This document shows, one piece after another, positions 1 to 10,084 of a stretch of 64,000 bases of DNA. Every line of letters starts with the position of its first letter. Position 1 is the first letter of the stretch. A program made the translations under genes and the position numbers. Source of the stretch: Diphasiastrum complanatum (taxonomy: Eukaryota > Streptophyta > Lycopodiopsida > Lycopodiales > Lycopodiaceae); the NCBI GenBank assembly GCA_029204225.1, contig CM055095.1, forward strand, positions 75,039,594-75,103,593, read 5' to 3'. The notes beneath the pieces are model-generated. The model was not told the origin of the DNA. It searched no databases and saw only the letters and a program-made list of their open reading frames with translations.

Positions 1-652
1 TTTGCTGAGGAGTATATGAACAAGAAAACTCTCTTTCAATACCCTCTCTCTCACAAAAGTCTTTAAACTTATTGGAAGTGTACTCTCCTCAACTATCGCT
101 TCTTAAAGCTTTTAACTTGAAAGGAAACTGCTTCTCTACATAAGCTTTAAAAGTAAGAAACACATCATAGGCCATGGCTTTTGAAGACATCATATAGATC
201 CAAGAATGTCTTGTATAATCATCTACAAAAGAGACAAAGCAGTTGGCTCCTCCTTTGCTCTTAGTTGATGAGAAATGAACATTAGAGTGTACAAGTTCAA
301 ATGGTTGCTTTGTCTTGATACTTGATCTAGGAAAAGGCCTTCTGTGTAACTTTGCCAGCACACAAGCTTCACAAGGTAGAAGCTCCTTTGATAGTGTCTT
401 TGGTAGACCAACAACTTTTCCTTCTTTGACCATATATTGCATGGCTTTGAAATTGGGATGACCCAATCTCTTGTGCCACAGATCCTCCTGTAGAACCTTG
501 GTCTCATAAGCAATATCTGAAATGTTAGCACTCTCCCTAGAATCTAGTTTGTACAACTTACCAATTCTAGATCCTCTAGCAATAACTTCATTTTCTCTTG
601 AGATTATACACTTGTCAACTTGAAACTTGACATCCAGTCCATTATCAAACAA
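1..652 (-). pseudogene. copia GAG-pre-integrase and integrase core (element A)
   Basis: Integrase inserts the retroelement cDNA into the host genome. The zinc-binding HHCC module is visible (WHKRLGHPN, then CEACVLAK) and is followed by the core. The first catalytic Asp appears changed: the usual HSDV motif reads HSNV. The second block, RSDSGGEY in relatives, reads RSDS, stop, GEY at about position 89-91, which fits GGA to TGA. The frame then continues to the left edge with TPQQ, the approach to the catalytic Glu. The frame is continuous with the protease upstream except for one TAG at 653-655. Not functional. Confidence 0.85.
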
Positions 653-883
653 CTATCCTACACTAATGAGATTCTTAGACAATCTAGGTACATACAATAC
701 ATCATGTAAGCAGAAAGATTTTGATGATGATGCATGCAATGGAATGCTAACTATTCCTTCAATCCTACACTCTACATCATTAGCTATATAGATTGACCTT
801 TTTGCACCTAGATATGGCATGAGATTAGTGAAAGAGTTCCTAGAACTAGACATATGGGAACTAGCCCCACTATCTATCCACAA
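653..883 (-). pseudogene. copia aspartic protease (element A)
   Basis: The retropepsin active site WIDSGASSHM is intact at the start, and the domain ends with the typical LHDVLYVPRLSKNLISVG. The protease would cleave the Gag-Pol polyprotein. It sits one frame off gag, with the shift just before WIDSG. It is separated from the GAG-pre-integrase domain by a TAG stop where relatives carry a residue such as Gln (SVGQL). No separate start codon is expected because the domain is part of a polyprotein. Confidence 0.85.
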
Positions 884-1824
884 ACTTCTTCATTCTTAAA
901 TGAAAAAGATGAAAAAGTAGACATCATTAATGAATCCTCTCTTTCACTCTCTACACCCTCACACTCATCCTCATTAGTAAGGTTAGCTTGCCTAGATTGG
1001 TTCTTTTTCTTGAAACAATTTGATGCATAGTGTCCTTTCTTGCCACAGAAAAAACACTTGATTTTTGACAGCTTCTTTTTGCCACTGGATGTTGCACCTT
1101 GTGAGGACTGATCCTCACCACCTTCTTTGGCTTTGTCCTTCTTGAAGTGTTGTTGTCCTTTGCCCTTGCCTCTTGACTTGTCTCTGATGAAGAGTGCTTT
1201 GTCATCTCCACCATCTTTCAATGAAAGTCTGTTGATCCTCAGCATCTTGTTCTCTTGTCTGCTTTCTTCAGCAATGAGAACTCCTTGCAGTGTCTCCAAG
1301 GATGGAAGATCCTCTCTGACAGCATAAGCCTCCACAATATTGTCATACTCATCTCTAAGTCCATTTAGGACTACTTGAACAAGTTTAGTGTTCTTAAGAG
1401 CATCACTAATACCAGCTAACTCTTGATGAAGACCCTTAACTCTCATGACATATGATGAAGCACTCTCATCTACTTTCTAATAACTTAGAAATATTTGGTT
1501 TCTAAGTGTAAACAATCTAGAAGTATTTTTGATTTCATAGACTGTTTTTAGAGTATCCCAAGCTTCCTTGGTAGTGGTGCATGTATTGATCTCTCTTAAC
1601 ACTTCATTGGTAACATTCATTTTTATAAAATGAAGGGCAATTCTGGTTCTTTTGTGGAATGCTGAAGCTTCATTAGGTGCAACAAGTTCTTCTTCAGCTC
1701 CACTCACAATATCCATTACATCCTGTAGAATCAACAATGATTCCATTCTAATCTTCCACATTGCATAATCGGAAGATGTTAATCTCTCATTGTGCTCTAC
1801 GAAATGTGAACTAGATGAAGACAT
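874..1824 (-). pseudogene. copia gag (element A)
   Basis: Gag forms the virus-like particle and binds the element RNA. The start at 1824 (MSSSSSHFVEHNERLTSSDYA) is followed by the standard copia gag core (YAMWKIRMESLL, then KEAWDTL, LRNQIF). One stop at 1477-1479 interrupts it. The same frame resumes with VMRVKGLHQEL, a basic linker rich in K and G, and one zinc knuckle, CFFCGKKGHYASNC (CX2CX4HX4C). The only lesion before the protease shift is that stop, so this gag is close to intact. Confidence 0.9.
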
Positions 1825-2606
1825 CTTCTTGGTGAGAAATTCTAGTAATGATAAAAAAATGGAGTTTAAAGAATGTTTCTTGCTATCTCAATCTAGGATC
1901 TAACACAGATGTTGATCCACCCTATGAAATCTAGCAACAGATGTGAGAACAAATTCTCAATACAGAAAATCAATCTATCTTGAATTTGGATCTTGCTTCA
2001 GTCACAAAAGAAGAAGCACATGCAAGCAAGAAGTCTATCTCTCCCACGAGTTTCAATGTACTGACAAACTCTCTAGGAACTTACTTTCAACTCAAACACA
2101 GTAATATGTGTGAAATGAAAATTCTAAGACTTTAAAACACTCACTTCTATCCAATTCTACTTGATTGACAGTGAAAATTGATGAAAATGATGAAAAAGAC
2201 AGATGTGTGCTCACTTTGGCATATCCCACGAGTTGAGTACCCTCTCAAACTCTCTAATTGCCTAAAACTCTTCTAAAAACAAATCAAATTGATTTAGAAA
2301 CAAGAGCAACACATTCTACTCTCCAATACCTATCCAACAAGCTATATAACATCAAATTTGGATCATTCCTTGCGAAGTAGCACTCATTAATGAGGGCTGA
2401 TTTTACACGTGTGAGCTCTCTGTCCCTACAGAGCTCCGCTGGATCAGATCAGCCTTGATTTGATCCACTTATGATCCACAGAATGCTTGTTTCTCAACAA
2501 GTTTGAATCCCTTTCCAAAATCCGAGTTCCTGCAAGCAAAAACACTCATGATAACACAGTGAAACCTAAGAATGACTTAAATACACCCTCACTTCTTCAA
2601 AGCAAG
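1825..2606 (-). other. untranslated leader of element A
   Basis: This is about 780 bp of non-coding DNA between the primer-binding site and the gag start. It holds no coding frame. A phrase reading cccacgagtt...caaactctc occurs twice (about 2043 and 2226), which suggests a small internal duplication. An ACACGTGT G-box palindrome lies at 2405-2412. Confidence 0.7.
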
Positions 2607-2620
2607 AAGCTCTGATACCA
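2607..2620 (-). other. primer-binding site, initiator Met tRNA (element A)
   Basis: On the minus strand this reads TGGTATCAGAGCTT, complementary to the 3' end of plant initiator Met tRNA. It directly abuts the LTR end CA, as required for minus-strand strong-stop DNA synthesis, and so fixes the LTR boundary at 2621. Confidence 0.95.
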
Positions 2621-3260
2621 TGTGAAGTTTTTAGCATGTGTGAGCTTCACCACACACCCTACAGGATCTTACTGAGGAGTTGTGATTGCACAAGATTGAT
2701 CAAAAAACAGTATGCTTGAAAAATCTAAAGCAAGAGCACAATGGCATACATCTGATGTAAAACATCTAACTCTTCAATATGAGAAATGAATGTCAGAAAT
2801 AATTCTGCAAGTGTTTATTATGGGAAAAAGAGACTGCTCTCGGGTAGAGAGAGAAAATCAGGCATAGAAAACACGGGTATAGAGAGAATGAGTCCAAAAC
2901 ACCAAAATCTCAATATTCACAATATGGCAAAACATGCCCAGCTTTTCCTACATGAGAGAGACTCAAATTCCTACAGTGGAGTTGCATGGAAAGTCCACTT
3001 AACTGAACTAATTCACCTGCCAGAGATCAACATGTGTAACTGCATGCATGTATGTTGCATGTACAGCATGTCAACTCATAAAACTGCCTAGACATGTGTA
3101 GATCACAGAAACTACTTTGCATGTTGCATGCACTGATTGCATGTGGCTTGTATGCATATAGTAAAACTTTGCATGCTATCTAAACATCTTCATGTCATCA
3201 TAATTGAACCTATCTAACTCAAATCCGAGCTACACTAGAAGGATATGTGCTCAATTCACA
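2621..3260 (-). repeat. 5' LTR of copia element A (640 bp)
   Basis: On the minus strand the LTR starts TGTGAATTGAGC and ends AACTTCACA next to the primer site. TGTGAA and TTCACA are perfect inverted termini, which sets the outer edge at 3260. The right part (U3 in this orientation) holds a dense cluster of TGCATG motifs. The outer boundary is inferred from the inverted termini because the 3' LTR is not in the window. Confidence 0.75.
3041..3176. promoter_or_regulatory. cluster of RY motifs (CATGCA) in the LTR U3
   Basis: TGCATGCATG occurs at 3041-3050, with further TGCATG or ATGCAT cores near 3056, 3125, 3139, 3152 and 3170. CATGCA is the RY element bound by plant B3-domain factors of the ABI3/FUS3/LEC2 type. 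Position within the first 220 bp of the LTR fits a promoter role. Function is inference. Confidence 0.45.
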
Positions 3261-3394
3261 CTCCTTTAATGTACAACATGAATTTTAGTGGAAATCACCA
3301 TGGACATGACCCCAAACTCGAGATAGGAAGATAATATTTTAATAATCTTCATAGTTGGAATGTTTCTCGTTTATTTTAGACAACCAGGAGGAAT

Positions 3395-3760
3395 TTTTTC
3401 TCTCTTCACATTTTTCACAAGAAGCCGAAGGTGCCTTCAAAAAGATGGTGATGTCTTTAAAACAGTTTAACTCATGAAAATAGATGACCTTCAAGATTTT
3501 CTCTCTCTTCATATTTTTCGCAAAGAGCCGAAGGTGTGTTAAAACAGTTAAACTTTTGAACTATGCAAGTCTTCGCATTTCGGAGAAATGCAAAAAAACT
3601 GAAGTTGTTGAAAACATATGTATTTCTGCAGATTGTTGAAAGAGTAATGTATTTCTGCAGACTTGTTCTAAATGCAAGTTTTTTGGAAGTCCTTGAAGAT
3701 GACCAAGTCTTCAATGACTTCAAGTTATTAAACTTGACATCTGAACTTTAAAATTATGAC
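3395..3760. repeat. non-coding stretch with a duplicated segment of about 100-bp spacing
   Basis: The stretch 3261-3857 lies between element A and the solo LTR and holds no recognisable gene. A segment with ctctcttca, then gagccgaaggtg or gaagccgaaggtg, then aaaacagtt, occurs at about 3397-3470 and again at about 3496-3558. Two copies of gtatttctgcaga follow at about 3620 and 3650, and a short hairpin (GCATTTC/GAAATGC) lies near 3577-3593. Origin unknown. Confidence 0.5.
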
Positions 3761-3857
3761 AAGATTGGTTATCCTTTGCTAAAGATCAGCTGAAAGCCCG
3801 TCGTAGACATTCTTCAAATGAATCGATTGTCTAAGTTTGTGATTCCTGCAGGTATCA

Positions 3858-4710
3858 TGTTAAAATATCACTTCCAACTTGTTGTATCTTGTAGATCTCA
3901 AGTTATTTGAGCTTGATAGGATCTCACACGTGTGGAGTTTGTTCCCACGTGTGAAAGAATGTACATAAGTCATTTTTATTAAGTTAGATTGGTTTTAGCT
4001 TAATCTACACTAGTGTGAAATTGACCTTTGAGTAAAATCTACAAAATGGTCAAATTGGTCAAACTTTTTGTAAATAGATTGGACTTCCATGTGAATGAGT
4101 TATTACTCACACATGTCAAGATACCATTCACACGTGTGGATAAGCTTCTAGAAGATAAGATAGGAAGATTCCATTAGATCCTATTTTATAGGGAATATTC
4201 CTATAAATGTGGAAGATTAGCTTTTAATTTTCTAGCCAAAGAGAATAGTTAACTTTGGGAAATGAGCACATATGGCTCCCATTGGTGGATCTGGATGACT
4301 AGGCACTCTCCACACGTGTGAATGCCTGTTGGACAGTACACAACTTGTGGATGTACTTGATCTATAAAGAGATCAACCAAATCAATAACAAGCTGATGTG
4401 ACATTGGCAAATTCTAGTTTTGTTGAGATTTCCACATTTGTCTTGAGTTTTGATGAATGAAATTTATTTTTAACTTAATGTATTTTACTCTCTGAAAACA
4501 GGCCGTACAGGTACTTTCCTTCACACGTGTGAGGCTGCCCATCCATGTGTTTGATCATTTGGTCCATTGCTCTTGCTTAAATCATAGTGTAAAGCATCTA
4601 GATCAAGATCTAACATCTAGAACTTGATACATGTTTGGATTACGCAATCAATAACTCTTAATGATTGATAGTACAATTAATATTTGTCCTTTTTTCTCTG
4701 AAAATTGACA
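3858..4710 (+). repeat. solo LTR of the element B family
   Basis: The segment starts TGTTAAAATATCACTTC and ends AAAATTGACA. Its reverse complement aligns along its length with the LTR at 5086-5845: shared landmarks are taagcaagagcaatgga, cctcacacgtgtg, gatcaagtacatccac and gagtgcc. The flanks are TATCA on the left (3853-3857) and TATTA on the right (4711-4715), a five-base target duplication with one mismatch. There is no primer site or purine tract beside it, so a solo LTR from LTR-LTR recombination fits best. Confidence 0.75.
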
Positions 4711-5570
4711 TATTAGATGAGCAGACGTAGAAACAAAGTCGGTTTCACCTGACCCTAGATCAATGATCAATAAACATGTAGGAAGAATCATGAAATAGAA
4801 ATTAGTCATTCACCAAGGAGACAACTATGGGCTTAATTTCCAGCAAATGTCTTCTATCAAAAGCAAGTAAAAGAGTTATTAGTAAGAAGACCAAGGAGAA
4901 AACCAAAACTACCAGCAGTCAATATTAATAAGGTTGAAATGGATGACAAAGGAGTCCCAGAAATCGAATTACAAATTGAAATATGTATTATTTCAAAGGT
5001 ACCAGTTGATTTGGGATCTGGAGTGAACATCATTGTAGAGGAGACAACTCATGAGCTTGGATTATCTCATATCACACCTACTAATTGATAAATTTTATAG
5101 TTTTTAGGACAATAATGATTGTACTTTACAATCATAAAGAGTTATTGGTTGCTTAATCAATGGATCTATCAAGTTCTACACATTAATCTTGATCTAGATT
5201 CACTACACTTAGATTTAAGCAAGAGCAATGGATCAACACATCATTAATTAGTGAGAGCGGCCTCACACGTGTGGAGTACTATCCAAAGTATGGCTTGCAC
5301 ATGAAACAACAAGTACAATAATCCTAGATAGCAATCATTCATAGAAATCACAAGACGAATGACTAGAAACCTCACAAAAGTGTAGAATGCAAAAGTCTCA
5401 TCAATCTTCTTAGCAAAATGATGATCCTTTTATGGATCAAGTACATCCACGAGTCTGGTATAGTCCAGCATGTCTTCACACGTGTGAAGAGTGCCACATC
5501 ACTCAGATCTATCCATTTGATCCATCCTTGATCCTTATCCAAATCTTCTAGTACTCTATATACACGTGTA
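3925..5570. promoter_or_regulatory. recurrent CACACGTGTG palindromes in paired LTRs
   Basis: Exact CACACGTGTG occurs at 3925-3934, 4129-4138, 4311-4320, 4522-4531, 5264-5273 and 5477-5486. Related TACACGTGTA is at 5561-5570, and CACGTG at 3946-3951. The core CACGTG is the plant G-box bound by bHLH and bZIP factors. All lie inside the two LTR copies, at spacings of roughly 100-250 bp. Confidence 0.6.
4840..5085 (+). pseudogene. Ty3/gypsy aspartic protease fragment
   Basis: From about 4840 to 5087 the plus strand reads one open frame: a basic stretch (VRRPRRKPKLPAVN), then IELQIE, then VPVDLGSGVNIIVEE and THELGL. DxGSGVNII followed about ten residues later by LGL is the pattern of gypsy-type retropepsins (usual D-S/T-G-S-xxNII). 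The catalytic triplet reads D-L-G, so it looks inactive. It lies between the solo LTR and the left edge of element B, and is probably older DNA into which both inserted. About 80 residues remain, with no start or flanking pol. Confidence 0.6.
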
Positions 5571-5845
5571 GACATCCACTTGCCATGTGGGAGCATTTAC
5601 TCATGCACATGCAAGGAAAAGCTAATTTCTAGTGACTAGTCAACTTGACTAAAAACTAGTCATATCATGTTCACACTAACTAGATTGATACAAAATCAAT
5701 TTAGATATATACAAGTATGAAAAGTACATCCTTTCACATGTAGGAATAGGCTCCACATGTGTGAAATCAGATCATCAACATTATTTAAATGTTTGATCAA
5801 TATTTACAATAACCAATGTCAAGTGAGAAGTGATAATTTTCAACA
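5086..5845 (-). repeat. 3' LTR of copia element B (about 760 bp)
   Basis: After the RNase H stop, a purine tract (AGTGAGGACGAG on the minus strand, about 5846-5858) leads into TGTTGAAAATTATC, the LTR start at 5845. The other end is placed at 5086 (plus-strand TGATAAATTTT) by alignment to the solo LTR and to the LTRs of element C. It contains three CACGTG palindromes. Confidence 0.75.
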
Positions 5846-5858
5846 CTCGTCCTCACTT

Positions 5859-6836
5859 CTAACTTGGAAAATCTAATGTACATCTATCTACAATTCCAAG
5901 AGCATATCTTAACTTAAAAAATGGATCTTTGGACAATGGCTTGGTTAAGATATCAGCTATGCATTTGGATGATGGTACATGATGTACTTGCACCTCCTTG
6001 GATTGTACCTTCTCCCTTACAAAGTGATGAGCTATCTCAATATGCTTTGTTCTAGCATGGAAGATAGGATTTGAAGCAATTTGTTGAGAAGCTTGATTGT
6101 CACAAAATATGTAAGGGATATCCTTGGCCTCTAGCACATGTAGCTCTATCAAGAGTCTTCTTAGCCATAGGAGCTCTTTGGTTGTTGAAGTCAATGCCTT
6201 GTACTCGGCTTCACAAGAAGATAGTGAGATTGTATCTTGCTTTTTGGAAAGCCAAGATATTACTCCTCCACAAAGAAATGTTGTAAATGCACTAATGGAC
6301 TTCCTATCCATCTTGTCACCTACAAAATCTGAATCTGAGTAGGCTCTCAAGTGCGATTTAGATCCTTCATAAAGTATGCCAACAAATCTAGTACTAGAAA
6401 CATATCTAAGTAGTCTCTTGGCACTTTTCCAATGATGAACTAAAGGAGCTTGCATACTTTGACTCAACTTACTTACACAAAAACTTAAGTCAGGTCTAGT
6501 GATGGTCAAATAGATTAGAGAGCCTATAAGCTTTCTAAAGAGGGTGATGTCCTCAATGGATGCTTCATCACCTTCATTAGTTGCTTTCAGAACATGCTTC
6601 ATAGGGGTGTCAATCCCCTTACAATATTTCATACCAAATCTTTCAAGAATGGAAGTAGCATACTTAGATTGACTTATGAGAGTACAATTGCTACTTCTGG
6701 ACACTTCTATCCCAAGTATAAACTCTAGGAAGCCTAGATCTACCATCTTGAACTCACTAGATAAATCAACTTTTACTTTGCTTATACCTTCATCATCATT
6801 TCCTGTCAAAATGATGTCATCAGCATAAAGTACCAA
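5859..6836 (-). pseudogene. copia RT C-terminal half and RNase H (element B)
   Basis: This is one open frame of about 325 codons. It opens with the RT active site VLYADDIILTG (YADD, a common variant of YVDD), continues through DLGFLEFILGIEV, IGSLIYLT and RPDLSFCVSKLSQ, and then the RNase H domain with YSDSDFVGD, SLSSCEAEYKAL and DNQASQQIASNP. The end HHFVREKV...ADILTKPL is the normal C terminus of copia Pol. The catalytic residues look intact here. The lesion is upstream: one extra T just before YADD puts it out of frame with the RT N-terminal half. Confidence 0.9.
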
Positions 6837-7317
6837 AAATGATGATCATTCCTTCATTACATTTGAGATATAAATAAGGTTCATAAGCACTTAGTACAAA
6901 GCGAAGAGAATAGAGAAAATCATGCAACCTAGAGTACCAAGCTCTAGGTGCTTGCTTCAAGCCATATAGGCTCTTCCTTAAGTAGCACACCTTTTGCTCC
7001 TCACCAACCTTGATGAAGCCCTCGGGTTGCATCATGTAGATTTCCTCTTCTAAGAAGCCATTCAAGAAGGCATTTGTCACATCCATTTGGTAGAGATCCC
7101 ACTTGAACAAAGTAGCAATGCAAATGATTAATCTAATAGTTACAAGCTTAGCTACAGGTGCAAATGTTTCTTCATAATCCAATCCTTTTATTTGAAGAAA
7201 TCCCTTCGCAACAAGCCTAGCTCTGTACTTACTAATAGATCCATCTTGATTGTACTTTATTCTATAAATTCACTTACATGCAAGTGGTTTCTTCCCTCTT
7301 GGAAGATTTACAAGATT
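6820..7317 (-). pseudogene. copia RT N-terminal half (element B)
   Basis: The frame reads LPRGKKPLACK, stop, IYRIKYN at about 7265-7275, where relatives have CKWIY, so TGG became TGA. It continues through KYRARLVAKGF, DYEETFAPVAKL, DVTNAFLNGFLEEEIYMMQPEGF and LYGLKQAPRAWYSRLHDF, all standard copia RT blocks, before the one-base shift ahead of YADD. Preceding integrase linker sequence (7318-7617, rich in K/E/S/P) joins this domain with a small deletion. Confidence 0.85.
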
Positions 7318-8632
7318 CCAAATATGATTTTCTTCTAATGTCTTCAAAAGATGATGGTTCTTCAAGCAATGTAGCTAAGAAGGAGTAAGAGGTAGAAGGT
7401 GTAAATTCTTCCTTTTGCTTTCCCTTGTCCACATAGGTGAGCCTTGAGGGCTCGGCCTTGCTTCTTGATGACCTTCTCGGCCCCTTTTGACTTGGATCCA
7501 TGTCTCCATCCTCGGGTTTGTCAAGATTCTCCTCGGGTTTGTCAAGATCTTCAATGCACAATGGGTTAGATCCATTTGACAAGCTCTTAGCAAATTGTGA
7601 ATCATAAAAAAGTACATCCTTTCTTACCTTTACTTGCTATTTTTTCCATAGCCAACAAAGATCTCTTTGAAGGAGGTAGCATCTTCTTTCCTTCTAGTCT
7701 CCAAAGGGATGTGAACATAACAAATACATCCATAGATCTTAAAATCTTTTACATTGGGTTTCTTATCAAACAAGGCTTGATAAGGTGAGATCCCATCTAT
7801 AGCACTACTAGCAAGTCTATTACACAAGTAATTAGCACATGTTATAGCTTCTTCCCAAAATGAGATGGGAAGTGATGCATCAAGTCTTAAAGACTATGCA
7901 CACTCACATAGACTCCTATTTTTCCTCTCGGCCATCCCATTTTGTTGGGGGGTGTAGAAACAAGTATATTGCAACTTAATGCCATCGATCTCACAAAAGC
8001 CTTTCATTTTATTGAAGGTGTACTCTCCTCCATTATCACATCTTAGTGCTTTGATGGAAGTACTAAGTTGTTTCTCTACTAGATACTTGAACTTAATGAA
8101 AGTTTCATAAACAAGACTTTTCTTTGATAGTAACTCAATCCATGTGAATCTAGTAAAATCATCTATAAAAGCTACATACATCAAAGCACCTCCATTACTT
8201 GCATGTGAAAAACTATGTACATCAGAATGTATGAGATCCAAGGGAGAGGTAGATCTTGATGAAGATCTCTTGTAAGAAGATTTGTGTGACTTTGCAAGGC
8301 CACATGTCTCACATCTTTCCACACTTCTTGAAGGCTCTTGGTAGGCCGAGAGCTAGTTCCTTGCTTGCCATTGAGTCCATAGATTGAAGATTAGGATGGC
8401 CTAATCTCTTATGCCATAGCTCCACTTGAGATAGCTCCTCCCTAGCCAAGTTCACACTTTCACTTGCAACATTAGCATCCAACTTAAAAAGTCTACCTTG
8501 CTTAATGCCACTAGCTATGCACTTATCATTTTTCAAGATGGAACAAACTCCATTCTTGAAATGTATATCTAGTCCATTGTCCATTAATTGTCCTACAATA
8601 AGCAAGTTTCTTGAAATGGTAGGAACATACAA
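7318..8632 (-). pseudogene. copia GAG-pre-integrase, integrase and linker (element B)
   Basis: The HHCC motif is present (LWHKRLGHPN, then CETCGLAK). All three catalytic residues survive: Asp in LIHSDVHSF, Asp in LRCDNGGEY and Glu in NGMAERKN. One frameshift lies near 8310-8322, between the two halves of the zinc module, and one in-frame TAG lies at 7894-7896. The same frame then continues to about 7630 (DGISPYQALF, IYGCICYVHIP). The linker to RT (7318-7617) is hydrophilic and partly duplicated in phrasing (two LDKPEE-like repeats). Confidence 0.85.
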
Positions 8633-8683
8633 AATATTATTTAGATCTATCCTTATAGATGTGCCTAAGCAAAGAGGTATAGA

Positions 8684-8977
8684 TCATATGCCATTTATCT
8701 TGCATGCTTGATCACTAGCACTGTATATTGACTTCTTAGAGTCATTACAAGATAGAAGAGTAGAAAAATAATGCTTGTTAAAAGACATGTGGGAACTAGC
8801 CCCACTATCTATCCACCATGTGTCTTGACTTGAAGTTGGTGTAGATGCAACCATTAAGGATGTGTTGAATCCATCCTCATCTTCTTCCTCTTGAGAAATG
8901 TTCCCTTGATCTCCATTGGCTTCTTCTTCAAGTAGCATTCTGAGGCAAAGTGTCCTTTCTTTCCACAAAAAAAACAC
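8684..8977 (-). pseudogene. copia aspartic protease (element B)
   Basis: The domain carries WWIDSGASSHMSFNKHYF, an intact retropepsin active site, after an acidic linker. It is out of frame with gag: a shift falls just after the zinc knuckle in a lysine-rich, low-complexity part. Confidence 0.85.
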
Positions 8978-9719
8978 TTGAGTTCTGCCTTGTTCTTCAC
9001 TTTGCCTTTGGAAGTAGATCTTCCATTCTTCATCTCGGCCTCCTTGCCTTGATTTTTCTTGAATGGATGTTGCTTCTTCTTGCCTTTAGATGTAAAGTTA
9101 GCCTTCTCCTCTCCTCCATTAAGTGACATGCTATCCATTCTTGTCTTGAGGTGTAGAATCCTACTCTCCTCGGCCACAAGAACATTGTGCAACTTTTCAA
9201 TGGATGGAAGAGTGTCTTGAATAGCAAATGATTAAACTAAGTTGGTGAACTCATCACCTAGACCATTCAAGATGATTTGTACTAGCTCTTGATCTTGGAT
9301 CTTCTCTCCTATTGCACTTAACTCCTTGTTAAGAGATTTGATCCTTAGAACATACTCTTGTCCACTCTCTCCACTTCCTTTCATGCTTTGAAAAACTTGA
9401 TTTCTTAGCATGAGAGTTCTTGAAGTATTATTGGATTCATAGGTTCTCTTTAATGAATCCCAAGCCTCTTTGGATGAGGTACAAGAAGACACCTCTTTCA
9501 AGAGGTCATTGCATACATTTAACAATGTAGAGCTAATCTTGCTCTCTTCTTGTATTTGGCTTGTTCTTGGGGAGTTTGAGGCTCTTCCTCAACTCCTTGA
9601 ACTATGTCAAATAGATCATGGATCACTAGGAGTGATTACATTCTCACTTTCCAAATGAAATAATTTGTGGAAGTGAGTCTCTCACTTGATTCCATCAAGT
9701 ATCCACCCATGGATGACAT
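8854..9719 (-). pseudogene. copia gag (element B)
   Basis: The start at 9719 (MSSMGG) matches element C. A TAA follows soon after WKVRM near 9643, where relatives have MESL, so a Glu codon became a stop. A frameshift then precedes the stretch beginning at 9525. A second TAA sits at 9232-9234 (NLV, stop, SFAIQ; element C has Gln). The C-terminal part has the knuckle CFFCGKKGHFASEC. Confidence 0.85.
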
Positions 9720-9724
9720 TGTAG

Positions 9725-10071
9725 AATGAATGCTCTTTAGCTAAATGTAGAATCACAAGACTAGTTAACGCTAATCAACTAGTTAGTTAGTCTTCGTCGT
9801 TGCTATTCATTTCAACTGGGCATGAAGCCCGTTGAGCTGTCAGTTGACAGCAAGAAGGATTTCTTTTCGTTTGTTTCATTCTTTTTGTAGTCTTCATTCT
9901 GCGTCTCTTTTGTGGTTTGCGGACTTGGAGGTGTATTTACGATTCACAATTGATTTGCGAATCATTTGTGCTTTGAGTCAAAGACACGTTGACTGTCGTG
10001 AATTGTTCTCGTTCGACCTTCCTGTCTTGTTTGTGTTGTGACAAAGTTGTAGGAGTTCACCATTTCTGACA
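9725..10071 (-). repeat. truncated 3' LTR of element E
   Basis: The LTR starts TGTCAGAAATGGTGAACTC on the minus strand, directly after the purine tract. A part near its inner end, gattagcgttaact followed by cttgtgattct, matches plus-strand sequence at about 37590-37617, marking a related LTR there. It ends within a few bases of element B's gag start codon, so it is either truncated or inserted there. Confidence 0.65.
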
Positions 10072-10084
10072 CTCCCTCTTGAAC
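10072..10084 (-). other. polypurine tract of element E
   Basis: The minus strand reads GTTCAAGAGGGAG immediately before the LTR start. This is the expected primer site for plus-strand cDNA synthesis. Element F has the matching CTTCAAGAGGGAG at 55470-55482. Confidence 0.75.

Larger units (their letters stand above)
1..3260 (-). mobile_element. Ty1/copia element A, 5' part, cut by the window edge
   Basis: Reading on the minus strand the order is LTR (3260-2621), Met-tRNA primer site, untranslated leader, gag, aspartic protease, GAG-pre-integrase and integrase, running off the left edge before reverse transcriptase. Integrase before RT is the diagnostic Ty1/copia order. Gag is one frame with a single stop, and the pol frame is also nearly continuous, so this is a fairly young but dead copy. 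The 3' LTR lies outside, so LTR-LTR divergence cannot be judged. Confidence 0.9.
5086..9719 (-). mobile_element. Ty1/copia element B, lacking its 5' LTR
   Basis: On the minus strand: gag from 9719, protease, GAG-pre-integrase, integrase, RT, RNase H and a 3' LTR. The protein is closely related to element C (31326-33829): the same MSSMGG gag start, CFFCGKKGHFASEC knuckle and RT wording. The leader, primer site and 5' LTR are missing because a foreign LTR (element E) abuts position 9720. Frames are broken by a handful of stops and shifts. Confidence 0.9.

Noticed and set aside
6071-6342. Plus-strand open stretches opposite RNase H of element B
   Set aside because: They are antisense shadows of a frame with clear RNase H motifs; they have no motif of their own.
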